Origin: G963662655 sp963665015
GTDB taxonomy: Bacteria > Cloacimonadota > Cloacimonadia > Cloacimonadales > JAIOQZ01
Assembly (NCBI GenBank): GCA_963665015.2
Contig: CAXXSY010000004.1
Location: 310,001 to 374,000, forward strand
Direction of reading: 5' to 3'
DNA: 64,000 bases
Part shown: piece after piece, positions 35,850 through 44,600 of the stretch
Layout of the letters: each line of letters begins with the position of its first letter
Position numbering within the stretch: position 1 is the first letter of the stretch
Program-made: the position numbers and the translations under genes
Notes under the pieces: model-generated
Databases searched by the model: none
The model's input: only the letters and a program-made list of their open reading frames with translations
Told to the model about the DNA's origin: nothing

Positions 35850-37139
35850 CTACTTAATCAGCACCGCCTTTTGCATCGATTCGAAGCCGTTCGCCTGCAT
35901 GTGCACCATGTAGATACCGGAGGCCTGACCGGTTGCGTTCCAACTGGCATGGTTGTCACCCTTCACGCCGTGATCGACGATCGTATCGACAAGCTGTCCC
36001 TTCGTGTTGTAGATATGGAAGGTGACCTCGCCGGCTTCGGGCAGGGTGTATTTGAAGCTGGTGTTCGGGTTGAACGGATTCGGATAGACCGAGTCGAACC
36101 TGGCGATGATTTCCACCGGATCGGGTGGCGTCTGGCCGCCGCCGTCTTCCACGATCACGTTGACCGGCCCGAAGAACTCGGAAGAGCCGTTCATCTCGAC
36201 GCTCTCCAGCCAGTAGTTATACGACCTGTTCATCTCGACATCGGTGTCCGTGAATACGTAGTCGCACTGCGTGGTGGAGTTGTTCGCCGCGATGTAGTCG
36301 GTGTTGATGGTGAACGCCTCGTTCAGGTTTTCGTTCTCGCAGCGCAGCACGTTGTAGCCCATCAGATCGCTTTCCGATTCGGTGGTCCAGTTCAACTGCA
36401 CGAAGTTGCTATGCGTGACCGCCGCGTTGAAGCTCGACAGCTCGACGGGGCATGTTGGCGAGGTGCAGCCGCAAAGCTGGAACGCGAGGTTTACTACAGG
36501 ATCGTAGGACGGAATCAGGATCGGCTCGTAGATCATGTCCGTCTGATTGTCGTAATACACCGCCGTATCGTTGTAGTCGTACCACGAGGTTTTCCAGCCG
36601 ACTTCGCCGCCTTCGAGAAGCGGGTTGATCAGGAGCCAGTAAACGGTTCCGCCTGTCGCGTGAAACGGCGCGATGACGTCCGAGATATACTGCCCCGCGT
36701 CGCAGTCGCCGCAGTTGACCTGATAGTAGTAGAAGTGATCGTCGGTAAAAAGTTCATCGCTCAGCGGATAGTAGTAATCCTGCAAACCTTCCAGGGGTTC
36801 GTCGATCGTTGTGATTCCGTCACCCACATAGAAGATATTACTCCACAATTCGACGCCCGGATGGCTCCAGGGAAGATCTACTCCCGCGGCGACATCACTG
36901 TATATTCCGACGTAATATCCCAGGGTTCCGATGTTAACATCCTGCCTCCAGGATATCCAGAAACGGATTGCGCAAATATACACATCCTCCGCAACTTCGA
37001 AATCGTCCGCGACATCGGTATATGAAAAATCGACATCGACGCCGACTGGATCCGGCTCCTGAAGCCAGACCGAATCGCAATACTGGGCATGCATAACTGC
37101 AATCCCGAGAACAAATAAAGCGATAAGCAGCTTTTTCAT
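35850..37139 (-). CDS. Secreted protein with FlgD-like sorting tail, unknown function
   Basis: 429 residues, signal peptide 1-18 (LLIALFVLGIAVMHA). The N-terminal ~230 residues are a beta-rich module with many Trp/Tyr/Asp (DDFEVAEDVYICAIRFWISW, DHFYYYQVNC), the type usually seen as a carbohydrate- or surface-binding jelly roll. A FN3-like domain (CPVELSSFNAAVTHSNFVQL ... SESDLMGYNVLR) and the SVYPNPFNPNT FlgD-type tail, ending KAVLIK, follow. Immediately after the stop begins the 166-bp repeat array. Promoter at 37262-37290, with a second weaker TTGACT at 37215-37210. Confidence 0.8.
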   Translation of the reverse strand: MKKLLIALFVLGIAVMHAQYCDSVWLQEPDPVGVDVDFSYTDVADDFEVAEDVYICAIRFWISWRQDVNIGTLGYYVGIYSDVAAGVDLPWSHPGVELWSNIFYVGDGITTIDEPLEGLQDYYYPLSDELFTDDHFYYYQVNCGDCDAGQYISDVIAPFHATGGTVYWLLINPLLEGGEVGWKTSWYDYNDTAVYYDNQTDMIYEPILIPSYDPVVNLAFQLCGCTSPTCPVELSSFNAAVTHSNFVQLNWTTESESDLMGYNVLRCENENLNEAFTINTDYIAANNSTTQCDYVFTDTDVEMNRSYNYWLESVEMNGSSEFFGPVNVIVEDGGGQTPPDPVEIIARFDSVYPNPFNPNTSFKYTLPEAGEVTFHIYNTKGQLVDTIVDHGVKGDNHASWNATGQASGIYMVHMQANGFESMQKAVLIK

Positions 37140-37261
37140 TTGAAACTCCTTTGCAGTAAAAAGCTATTGGTTGAGTTGACATAAAAAAGTTTTACAGCGA
37201 CATGATATCAGTCAATCACCCCGTTCCGACAATCTGGCACTTTGCCACAACACTACATTGA

Positions 37262-37290
37262 ATTATTGCTGACACGCATCGGTCTGTCAA
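37262..37290 (-). promoter_or_regulatory. Promoter of the 35850-37139 gene
   Basis: Minus-strand TTGACA (37290-37285), 17-nt spacer, AATAAT (37267-37262); leader of roughly 115 nt. The plus strand here also carries TATAAT at 37311, so the gap may fire both ways. Confidence 0.65.
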
Positions 37291-37374
37291 TATTTTTTAT
37301 TTCATCGTGTTATAATTCTCTTGCTGAACCGTGCTCACCCGTAAATGCCCGACACGGCAAGCCCGCGAAACACC

Positions 37375-37406
37375 AATTAGCAGACGGAGCCCATGGACTG
37401 CTAATT
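37375..37406 (+). promoter_or_regulatory. CIRCE-like inverted repeat upstream of hsp20
   Basis: AATTAGCAG (37375-37383) and CTGCTAATT (37398-37406), perfect 9-bp arms with a 14-nt spacer. The cores TTAGCA and TGCTAA are 16 nt apart; canonical CIRCE (HrcA operator) has the same cores 15 nt apart. It overlaps the upstream side of the hsp20 promoter. Confidence 0.5.
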
Positions 37407-37412
37407 TTCTTC

Positions 37413-37440
37413 TTGGCACGAGAGATGAATGGATTATATT
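37413..37440 (+). promoter_or_regulatory. Promoter of hsp20
   Basis: TTGGCA (37413-37418), 16-nt spacer, TATATT (37435-37440); leader about 80 nt. Confidence 0.6.
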
Positions 37441-37526
37441 ACCTGTAGAAGATGAACTGAATCGTCAACCGATTACCGGTGACGAAATTTCCAGCGGTCA
37501 TCGAAACAAAAATGAGGAGGTTTATC

Positions 37527-37955
37527 ATGAAACTGGTACCCTGGAAAAAGCAGGAAAGAGAGTATCCGATGATGTCCTTGTTCGATGATTTCGTTGATCG
37601 GTTTTTCGAAACGCCGAGACGAAATCCGGGCACGATGATGTCACTGGATATCATCGAGGAAGACAACGAATACAAGCTCATCGCGGACCTTCCCGGCATG
37701 AAGAAGGAAGACGTGAAGATTTCCACCGCCGGCGGACAACTGGTGATCGAGGCGCATCGGGAAGAGCACAGCGAGAAGAAGGAAAAAGGTTCGGTGGTCT
37801 ATTCGGAGCGATATTCCGGAAGTTACTGCCGTTCGATCCCGATACCGGGGGACGTCGATCCATCCACCATCAAGGCGAAGATGGAAGACGGCACCCTGGA
37901 GCTCATCATCCCCAAGGGAGAGAGCTCCACTCGCAAAGAGATCGCAATCGACTGA
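37527..37955 (+). CDS. hsp20: Hsp20/alpha-crystallin small heat-shock protein
   Basis: ATP-independent holdase. 142 residues from ATG 37527 (GAGGAGG 6 nt upstream; an earlier in-frame ATG at 37479 lacks an SD). N-terminal arm with FDDFVDRFFE, alpha-crystallin domain from YKLIADLPGMKKEDVKI through GGQLVIEAHREE, RYSGSYCRSIPIPGDVD to the hallmark A-x-x-x-G-L-type KAKMEDGTLELIIPK. The C-terminal IXI anchor is weak (EIAID). Monocistronic, with a CIRCE-like operator and a terminator. Confidence 0.95.
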   Translation: MKLVPWKKQEREYPMMSLFDDFVDRFFETPRRNPGTMMSLDIIEEDNEYKLIADLPGMKKEDVKISTAGGQLVIEAHREEHSEKKEKGSVVYSERYSGSYCRSIPIPGDVDPSTIKAKMEDGTLELIIPKGESSTRKEIAID

Positions 37956-37970
37956 CCTGCATGAAATACG

Positions 37971-38005
37971 AACCGCCGACTGTGACAATCGCAGCCGGCG
38001 GTTTT
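37971..38005 (+). terminator. Intrinsic terminator of hsp20
   Basis: AACCGCCGACTG pairs with CAGCCGGCGGTT (one mismatch), loop TGACAATCG, then TTCT. It lies between convergent genes and could also slow the 38017 transcript. Confidence 0.7.
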
Positions 38006-38016
38006 CTCATGAAAAG

Positions 38017-38547
38017 CTATTCGGCGTAGTAACCGCAGCCGATGAACATCTCCATCTGACCTGGGCGGCCGATGTAAGCACGCTTGGGCTTGATCTCGCC
38101 GGTTCCAGGATAAGGCCAGAGATAGCTGATCCATCCGGTTCCGTCTTCCTTAGCGATTCGAACCATCTCGGCGATCATTTTCACGCCGTCGGCGTCTTCC
38201 TTGTCGATCAGGTTCTTGCCGATGATATCGGGCTGTGCCTCGTGCGCGATCACCGTTCCATCCAGATTATAGACGAACAGGTAATACTCGCCCTCTACGA
38301 ATTCGCCGTCTGGGTCCTCGAACCGATCGAAAACACTGCGACGCCCTTCGTCCGTCGTGCCCTCTTCCAGCATCAACGCGACGGCCTTCTCTACCAGCGC
38401 CATGACCTGCGTGTCGCGCGCGGACAATGTATCGGAAGGCGCAATTTCCTGCAGCGCTTCCTGATGCTGAGCCGCCTGATCCTTCTGTGCCTTCGTGCAG
38501 GCGGAAAAAACTAAAAGCATAGCAAACAATACCATGAAATACTTCAT
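38017..38547 (-). CDS. Cache-domain-like lipoprotein
   Basis: 176 residues from ATG 38547 (AAAGGAG 5 nt upstream; the longer reading to 38727 overlaps the divergent gene). Signal peptide with lipobox VFSAC, so lipidated at Cys17. The body resembles a single Cache_2-type sensor domain: KAVALMLEEG, EYYLFVYNLDGTVIAHEAQP, DIIGKNLIDKEDADG, GTGWISYLWPYPGTGEIKPK, ending MFIGCGYY. Such domains bind small molecules in the periplasm; here there is no fused kinase or chemoreceptor, so it may feed a separate sensor. Confidence 0.75.
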   Translation of the reverse strand: MKYFMVLFAMLLVFSACTKAQKDQAAQHQEALQEIAPSDTLSARDTQVMALVEKAVALMLEEGTTDEGRRSVFDRFEDPDGEFVEGEYYLFVYNLDGTVIAHEAQPDIIGKNLIDKEDADGVKMIAEMVRIAKEDGTGWISYLWPYPGTGEIKPKRAYIGRPGQMEMFIGCGYYAE

Positions 38548-38583
38548 AAGTGCTCCTTTCGTATGCCGTGAATTATTGTGCTG

Positions 38584-38618
38584 ATTATACATAGAATTTT
38601 CAGCAGACGCCTTGTCAA
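38584..38618 (-). promoter_or_regulatory. Possible promoter of the Cache lipoprotein gene
   Basis: Minus-strand TATAAT at 38589-38584 and TTGACA at 38618-38613; their spacing (23 nt) is too long for a classic pair, so only one may be used. Confidence 0.35.
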
Positions 38619-38643
38619 CGTCTTTCTTGAAACGTGAAATTTC

Positions 38644-38672
38644 TTGACGCCGCCGGCTGATTTGTCCTCCAA
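38644..38672 (+). promoter_or_regulatory. Likely promoter of the secreted cyclophilin gene
   Basis: TTGACG at 38644-38649, 58 nt before the ATG at 38702; -10 unclear (CAATAG at 20 nt). Confidence 0.35.
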
Positions 38673-38701
38673 TAGATCGAATGAAAATTCTGGAGGTTCC
38701 G

Positions 38702-39778
38702 ATGCAAAAAAGTCTTATCCTTTTCATCCTGCTTCTCGCGATCCTGATGCCACTTTCGGCGAAGAGCTACGCCGAATGGCAGACCAACATGGGCAGCTTC
38801 CGCTGTATCCTGCATGAAGACCTGGTGCCCATCACCGCCAACAACTTCATCGATCTGGCGCGGGATCATTTCTACGACGGTTTGATTTTCCACCGCGTAA
38901 TCGATGGATTCATGATCCAGGACGGATGCCCCCTGGGTACCGGATACGGCGGCCCCGGTTACACCATCCCCGACGAATTCTGCGAAGAGCTCCGCCACGA
39001 CGGTCCGGGCGTCCTCGCCATGGCGAACGCGGGTCCCAACACCGGCGGCTCGCAGTACTACATCACGCTTGCTGCCACCCATTGGCTTGACGACCATCAT
39101 TCTATCTTCGGCAACGTCATTAGCGGACTGGATACGGTCATGGCGATCGGGGCCGTTCCGACCGACGCGAACGACCGGCCCATCGATCCCGTGGAGATAG
39201 AAAGCGTCCGCATCTTCGACTTCAGCATCGGCGGAATCTATCCTGAAAATACCGAGCTGGAATACCCGGTCGGAACCGCGCTCTTCTTCATGGTGCTGGC
39301 GGTAGGAAACGGCATCGACCCGATCTTCAACTGGACGATCAACGGCGAATACGTTGGTGATGGAATCGATATAACCTACATCTTCAGCGAGGCGGGCGAC
39401 CACGAGGTCAAATGCACCGTCTCCGACGGAACGTATGCCGTCGATACCATCTGGCATGCGATCATCGGAGGAAACGATAACGACGAGGAAACGGTCGTGC
39501 CTATCGCGCAGTCGTTCCAGGTCATGCCCAATCCGTTCAACCCGGAGACGACCGTCGTGTTCGATCTCGACAAACCGCAGCAGGTTCGGATCGAAATCTA
39601 CAACACGCGCGGGCAACGGGTGCGCAGCCTGACGAACGAAAAGATGGAATCCGGCATGCAGTACGTCACCTGGGACGGAACGGACGACACCGGGCACGAA
39701 GCCGGATCGGGTGTCTATCTGATCAAGCTCGATCGCGATGGTCGCTCGGATACGCGCAAGGCGTTGCTGATAAAATAG
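38702..39778 (+). CDS. Secreted cyclophilin-type peptidyl-prolyl isomerase with PKD-like and sorting domains
   Basis: 358 residues from ATG 38702 (GGAGG 5 nt upstream). Signal peptide 1-22. A compact bacterial cyclophilin domain (~25-180) keeps the active-site words LIFHRVIDGFMIQDG, GTGYGGPGYTIPDE, GVLAMANAGPNTGGSQYYIT and HSIFGNVISG (the catalytic Arg, Phe and Gln are present). It is followed by a PKD/Ig-like repeat (~190-265, FNWTINGEYVGDGIDITYIF) and a FlgD-type tail with VMPNPFNPETT ending KALLIK. Cyclophilins with a secretion/sorting tail are unusual and would act at the cell surface. The 166-bp repeat starts at its stop codon. Confidence 0.9.
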   Translation: MQKSLILFILLLAILMPLSAKSYAEWQTNMGSFRCILHEDLVPITANNFIDLARDHFYDGLIFHRVIDGFMIQDGCPLGTGYGGPGYTIPDEFCEELRHDGPGVLAMANAGPNTGGSQYYITLAATHWLDDHHSIFGNVISGLDTVMAIGAVPTDANDRPIDPVEIESVRIFDFSIGGIYPENTELEYPVGTALFFMVLAVGNGIDPIFNWTINGEYVGDGIDITYIFSEAGDHEVKCTVSDGTYAVDTIWHAIIGGNDNDEETVVPIAQSFQVMPNPFNPETTVVFDLDKPQQVRIEIYNTRGQRVRSLTNEKMESGMQYVTWDGTDDTGHEAGSGVYLIKLDRDGRSDTRKALLIK

Positions 39779-40044
39779 GTTCGGCTTTCGCGAAGCGAAA
39801 ACGATACCCATGAACGCTGTAATATCAGCTTGCTGATATTATGTTAGTGGATCATCGGCTTTGACGCAGTCAATTGTAGGTTTCGCGTAGCGATAACCTG
39901 GAATCCCTAAAGAGCGAAAAGTTGCAGGAAGCACGAAGTGCTGGAGTCGGCTTTCGCGAAGCGAAAACGATACCCATGAACGCTGTAATATCAGCTTGCT
40001 GATATTATGTTAGTGGATCATCGGCTTTGACGAAGTCAATTTGT
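39779..40044 (+). repeat. 166-bp hairpin-rich repeat, about 1.6 units, inverted relative to 35461-35848
   Basis: The TCGGCTTTCGCGAAGCG word recurs at 39781 and 39947 (period 166), with the same internal hairpins as the other array. It begins at the TAG of the cyclophilin gene. The two arrays face each other across 3.9 kb (35850-39778). Confidence 0.92.
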
Positions 40045-40047
40045 AAG

Positions 40048-40073
40048 GGGCAGATATGCTTGTCTGCCCTTTT
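40048..40073 (+). terminator. Intrinsic terminator after the repeat
   Basis: GGGCAGA, loop TATGCTTG, TCTGCCC, then TTTT. It ends the cyclophilin transcript; 40074-40216 beyond it shows no further feature apart from the SD of the next gene. Confidence 0.75.
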
Positions 40074-40216
40074 CATTTTCCTCGTAGCGCGTGGCTTGCT
40101 GTGAATTTGCTTGCAAATTCGAATCCCCGTGGGCGCGCTTCCTCATCCTGCTAATCGTTTTCCATGAAATAGATTTGCATGAATTCCGTTTAACCATAAA
40201 AAGCAAGGCGGTCAGC

Positions 40217-40837
40217 ATGAAGGCTATCATCGCGGCGATCCTGCTATTCTTCACCGTGGCAATATTCGGTCAGGGGCTTCAGAGCATATCCTTCTCGCCC
40301 GATATACCAGTTTTTTCGGCTGATGCCGGCAGGCCGCTCTATTTCAAGGTTGAAACATCGCCGGACGACTCGCTGCTCCATTACCAGTGGATGAAGGATG
40401 GAAAAGCAGCCGGCAGCAGCAACGACCTCTACTGCTCCTACGAATACCCCGGTGAGCATCGGCTGGAATGCGTCGTGTCGGACGGAGAATCTTCCAGTGA
40501 GAAGAGATGGCTCGTGAGTGTCCGGCCGTGCGGCGATTTCGGCGTAAAGCCCGGCAGGATATCGTTGCGCTATGGTGATCCGAATCCGTTCAGTCAGGAA
40601 AACATCATTGAGCTTCAGCTCGATAGCCCCCAGCATGTTGAAATCAACGTTCTCGATCAACAGCAACAGCATGTCCGGCAACTATTTGTCGGCTACCTGA
40701 CTCCCGCCACATATCATCTGTTCTGGCACGGCACGGATGATCGAGGCACTCTGAAAGAAAATGGAATATATCATCTGACCGCAAAATCCGACCAGGACAC
40801 GACAGGGGTAACGGAGAAATTCCTCTATATGAGGTGA
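40217..40837 (+). CDS. Small secreted Ig-like/FlgD-like protein, tandem copy 1
   Basis: 206 residues from ATG 40217 (AAGGCGG upstream). Signal peptide 1-19 (IIAAILLFFTVAIFGQ). An Ig-like domain (~30-105: LHYQWMKDGKAAGSSNDLYC, GEHRLECVVSDGESS) and a reduced FlgD-type tail (DPNPFSQENI, VEINVLDQQQQHVRQLF, THGT-like FWHGTDDRG). The next gene is its paralogue, aligning over the whole length. No enzymatic motif; probably an accessory surface protein. Confidence 0.7.
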   Translation: MKAIIAAILLFFTVAIFGQGLQSISFSPDIPVFSADAGRPLYFKVETSPDDSLLHYQWMKDGKAAGSSNDLYCSYEYPGEHRLECVVSDGESSSEKRWLVSVRPCGDFGVKPGRISLRYGDPNPFSQENIIELQLDSPQHVEINVLDQQQQHVRQLFVGYLTPATYHLFWHGTDDRGTLKENGIYHLTAKSDQDTTGVTEKFLYMR

Positions 40838-40874
40838 TTTCCACGTTCCACTATATGAAATCAAGGCGGCTATC

Positions 40875-41507
40875 ATGAAGGCTATCATCGCGTCGATCCT
40901 GCTGTTCTGCACTGCGGCAATGTTCGGTCAGGAACCTCTGTACGCGGTTTTTTCGCCCTATAGCGATACTATCGCGTCAGCGGTCGGCGACCTGCTCTTT
41001 TTCAAGATTGAAGCGACACACGGCGACTCGGTCCGGCATTACCGGTGGAAGAAAGATGGAGAAATCGTCGGCACCGGCAACGATCTGTATTGCTCCTTCG
41101 ATCAAACGGGCGAGCACCGGATAACATCCGAGGTCTCGGACGGCAAGAGCAATGAACGGAAAACGTGGATTGTCAACGTCGAACCATTCGATGAATCCAC
41201 AGAAGAGCCGGGTGGAGTAATGATTTCGGCGCTGGGATACCGCAAAGGCCCGAATCCATTCAGTTCAATGCCTGCATCGCTGTTTTTCGGCGAAACTCCG
41301 CTGTATGCCGAGATCGAGATTTTCGACAAGGAGCAACAGCTTGTCCGGCATCTGTTCAAAGGCTACCTGAATTCCTCTACACATCGTTTGATCTGGAGCG
41401 GGACCGATGACTTGGGAAACATGAAGGAAAACGGGGTCTATTTCTTATTTGGAAAATCAGAACAAGACACGACAGGAAAGATCAAGAAACGGCTCCTGAT
41501 CAAGTAA
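40875..41507 (+). CDS. Small secreted Ig-like/FlgD-like protein, tandem copy 2
   Basis: 210 residues, ATG 40875 with AAGGCGG upstream, 37 nt after copy 1. Same layout as copy 1: signal peptide (IIASILLFCTAAMFGQ), Ig-like unit (VRHYRWKKDGEIVGTGNDLY, GEHRITSEVSDGKSN), tail GPNPFSSMPA, AEIEIFDKEQQLVRHLFKGY and IWSGTDDLGNMKENG, ending RLLIK. Divergence between copies is substantial, so the duplication is not recent. Confidence 0.7.
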   Translation: MKAIIASILLFCTAAMFGQEPLYAVFSPYSDTIASAVGDLLFFKIEATHGDSVRHYRWKKDGEIVGTGNDLYCSFDQTGEHRITSEVSDGKSNERKTWIVNVEPFDESTEEPGGVMISALGYRKGPNPFSSMPASLFFGETPLYAEIEIFDKEQQLVRHLFKGYLNSSTHRLIWSGTDDLGNMKENGVYFLFGKSEQDTTGKIKKRLLIK

Positions 41508-41544
41508 TCCTCCCATACCCGATCAACCGCATTATCGATTTTCA

Positions 41545-41575
41545 TTGACAGCAATCCTCTATCCCATAGGATAAT
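41545..41575 (+). promoter_or_regulatory. Promoter of the GH57-like gene
   Basis: TTGACA at 41545-41550; TAGGAT 16 nt later and GATAAT 19 nt later are both possible -10 words. 63 nt before the ATG. Confidence 0.55.
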
Positions 41576-41607
41576 TGAAACGATAATAATATCAAGAGGA
41601 TTACCAT

Positions 41608-44600
41608 ATGAAAAACACGATACTTCTTCTGGTGGCTGTGTTGATCGCGCTACCGCTTACCGCAATGGACATCAGCGGGAACCCCAAGAACTGGACCGCC
41701 CGTGACTTCATCGGATTCGACCGCGTGGGAGACACCGATTTCGCCGACATCTCCTCCACCTTCGCGCATATCGAGGATGGACAACTCTTCTTCCGCGTCA
41801 CCTTCACCGACATGACCGTTCGGCGTGAGAACCGCGCCACCGGCGACACCTTCGCCAACACCGACGCGAATCTGAATCTGCTCGTTACCGATAACGCTGG
41901 CCGGCAGGCATTCACGCTCGAACTCGCGCCGCTCAGCGTCCGCAACGAACGGCTTCGATCCCTCCGCTCTCCCGGGAGTAATATGGTCGAGATTGTCATC
42001 CCGTGGAACGGAAGCCGCTCCATCGACGATATCCGATTCGACTGCGAAGTCACGAGGAACAATCGCGTCATCGAGCACTTTACCGATCCGCTGACAGAGA
42101 ACGGTCGCGGTGGATCGCGCGGCGGAAACTGCGCGTTCGTGCACCACGGCAACCAGGGTCTGACCTACACCGAGGTATTCTACGGGCAGTTCCCGCAGGA
42201 GACCAGCGGTTTCGACGAGGTGCTCGAAGTCCATCAGGCGACCGGCGTTCCGGGGAACTTCCACATGTCGGGCACCCTCATGCCGGCGGCCGCGTGGCAC
42301 AACCCGGAGTTCAACGACTGGATCGCCAGCGGTGTGACGGAGGGCTACTGCGCCATGCTTTCGTCCGCACTGGGACAGCATATCATGCCCTTCGTGCAGA
42401 ACGACATGAACAACTGGTCGGTCTCCATCGAAAACGACATGGTCAATTTCCGCTACGGCTACGAACCGCACGTGGTGTGGGTTCCGGAGCGCGTCTGGCT
42501 CAACCCCGGGCAATATCCCGAAGCTGGCGTAATCGACTGGCTGGGCGACAACTGGACCCAGCACGGCATCAACGCCGTCATTCTCGACGACAGCCCGCAT
42601 CTGTGGTCCGGCGACAACCATAAAATCCACTGGATGAACAACGACCAGGGCATCACTCTGCGCTGCATCCCCATCGACAACGAATTCGTCGGAAACATGC
42701 ACTACGACGCGAGCGGCGCCATGAACCGCATCAACAGCACAGGTCAGTACGGCATCTGCGTCTATGGCACCGACTGGGAAGTCGCCGCCGAGATGAACGA
42801 GCACCACGACTCCTTCTTCCTCGACAACTACGAAAGCGTGCTCTGGTACTGCCACGACAACTACCCCGCTACCAATGTCTGGGCGCTCGACGCCGCCATC
42901 AACAACGCCGACTTCAACGGCGGCGGCATCGACATCACGCCCGGAACCTACGGTCTCTGCGGCGGAGGCGACGGCTACGGCGGCAGCAACAACTCCTGGT
43001 ACACCAACTGGGCCGGTACCGCCTCCCACTCCGATTATCACGATCCCGCGTGGAACTACGGAACCGTCTGGAACAACGCATACGAAAACATCATGACCGC
43101 GCCCGACAATAACCTCGCGCAGCTCGCCTGGTACGTCCTGATGATCAACCTGCACGAGACGGCCTGGCACACCAGCGGCGAGATCGCGGACTGGGAGCAT
43201 CGCTACTCCGCGCATATCAAGAACGCCAACGTCTATGCCGAGGCAGCGCGCTGGGCAAACGGCGACTATATCGAAACCTCCGCGGCGTACCTCTCCGATG
43301 TCGATCGCGACGGCGTCGAGGAGATCGTCATGCACAACGATAAAATCTTTGCCGTGTTCGAATCGATCGGCGGCCGCGCGCAGTGGATGTTCTGCAAGAA
43401 CGCCACAGGCAACGCGTGCTCCGTGGTCGGCTCCGACGTGGCTTACTACTCCGAGACCGACGGCGACTACAACGAGAGCTCGAACAACCACTTCGCAGCG
43501 CTCTCGGACGTCTCGCCAAACTACCAGCACAGCATCTACGACATGAATATTGTGCAGGGAACCGGCGACGAGTTGATCGTCGAGTTCACGCACGAAGACG
43601 TCACCCGCACTTGCGTCCTGCAAACCGGCAACGCCTATCTCGACGTGACCTACAGCGTCTCGTCCGGCGACCTCTATGTCAAATCGGGGTGGTCGCCCGA
43701 CCTGCTCGACCTGATCTGGTCGGGAAAATCGCATGTCCAGCGTATGTGGGGTAACGGCGGCGAATACGCCGGACGCCGCAACAGCTCTTCCGGCGCGACA
43801 GCCGCGTTCGTCATGGGCTCCGCCGGCGGCTCGCACAACGGCACCTTCGAGGGAACGCTGGTCGTGGGCGACGAGATCGTGGGCGGAGGGGCTTTCCGCT
43901 TCCTGCTCTACGCCGGATTCACCTCCGATCCGTATGACGACAACGAAAACAAGGTGGTCGAGCTGGACAACCTGGCGGACCTGCTCGCAGACGATATCAC
44001 GCCCACCATCGTCAACGGCGCTGCGTACCATGCCTTTTACGACAAGCTTCAGATCGTCTTCAGCGAGGATGTCGTCCCGACAACCGCCGAGAACATCGCC
44101 AACTACGCGCTCGAAAATTTCTCCGGCACCTACCACATCACCAGCGCCGTCCTCACCCACAATCGCAAGGTCACCCTCACCATCGATTCGGCCATCCCGG
44201 ATACCGAGACCGGAATCGTGGTGGTCACCGGTGTGGAGGACATGAACGGCAATGCGATCCAGGACGGCGAAAACGAGGCTGCCTTCACCGCCATGATCAA
44301 GCCGCATCTGGTGGGTACGATGAACAACTGGACGCCCGACAACCATGACTACGACCTGGTTCTGGCAAACAACCTGTGGACCCTGACCGTTTTGCTCGAC
44401 GCCGGAACGCACGAATACAAGATCATCGAATCCGAAGCCTGGGACGGCAACGACTGGCCCGCCGAAAACCAGACCATCACCCTCGACGAAGCCACGGAAG
44501 TCACCTTCTGGGCGAACTGCGGATTGATGCCGGAAGAGAAGTCCGGCGACGAATATGTCTGCCACAGCACCAATCCACCCTGCGTCGTAGGCAATATCCT

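Noticed and set aside
37411..37440. Sigma-54 promoter suggested by TGGCAC upstream of hsp20
   Set aside because: The required TTGC about 5 nt further is absent, while TTGGCA-16-TATATT fits a sigma-70-type promoter.
35461..40044. 166-bp repeats considered as CRISPR array or integron attC sites
   Set aside because: Units are nearly identical along their full length with no variable spacers, no cas genes or integrase nearby, and no attC R-box pattern; treated as dispersed hairpin repeats.
40217..41507. Tandem Ig-like genes as a recent duplication or assembly artefact
   Set aside because: The two proteins align throughout but differ at many positions, so they are old paralogues.
41650..44565. 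Long antisense reading frame (~970 codons) opposite the GH57-like gene
   Set aside because: It mirrors the codon structure of the real gene, has low complexity (strings of V, G, D, H), no SD and no family similarity; a high-GC shadow.
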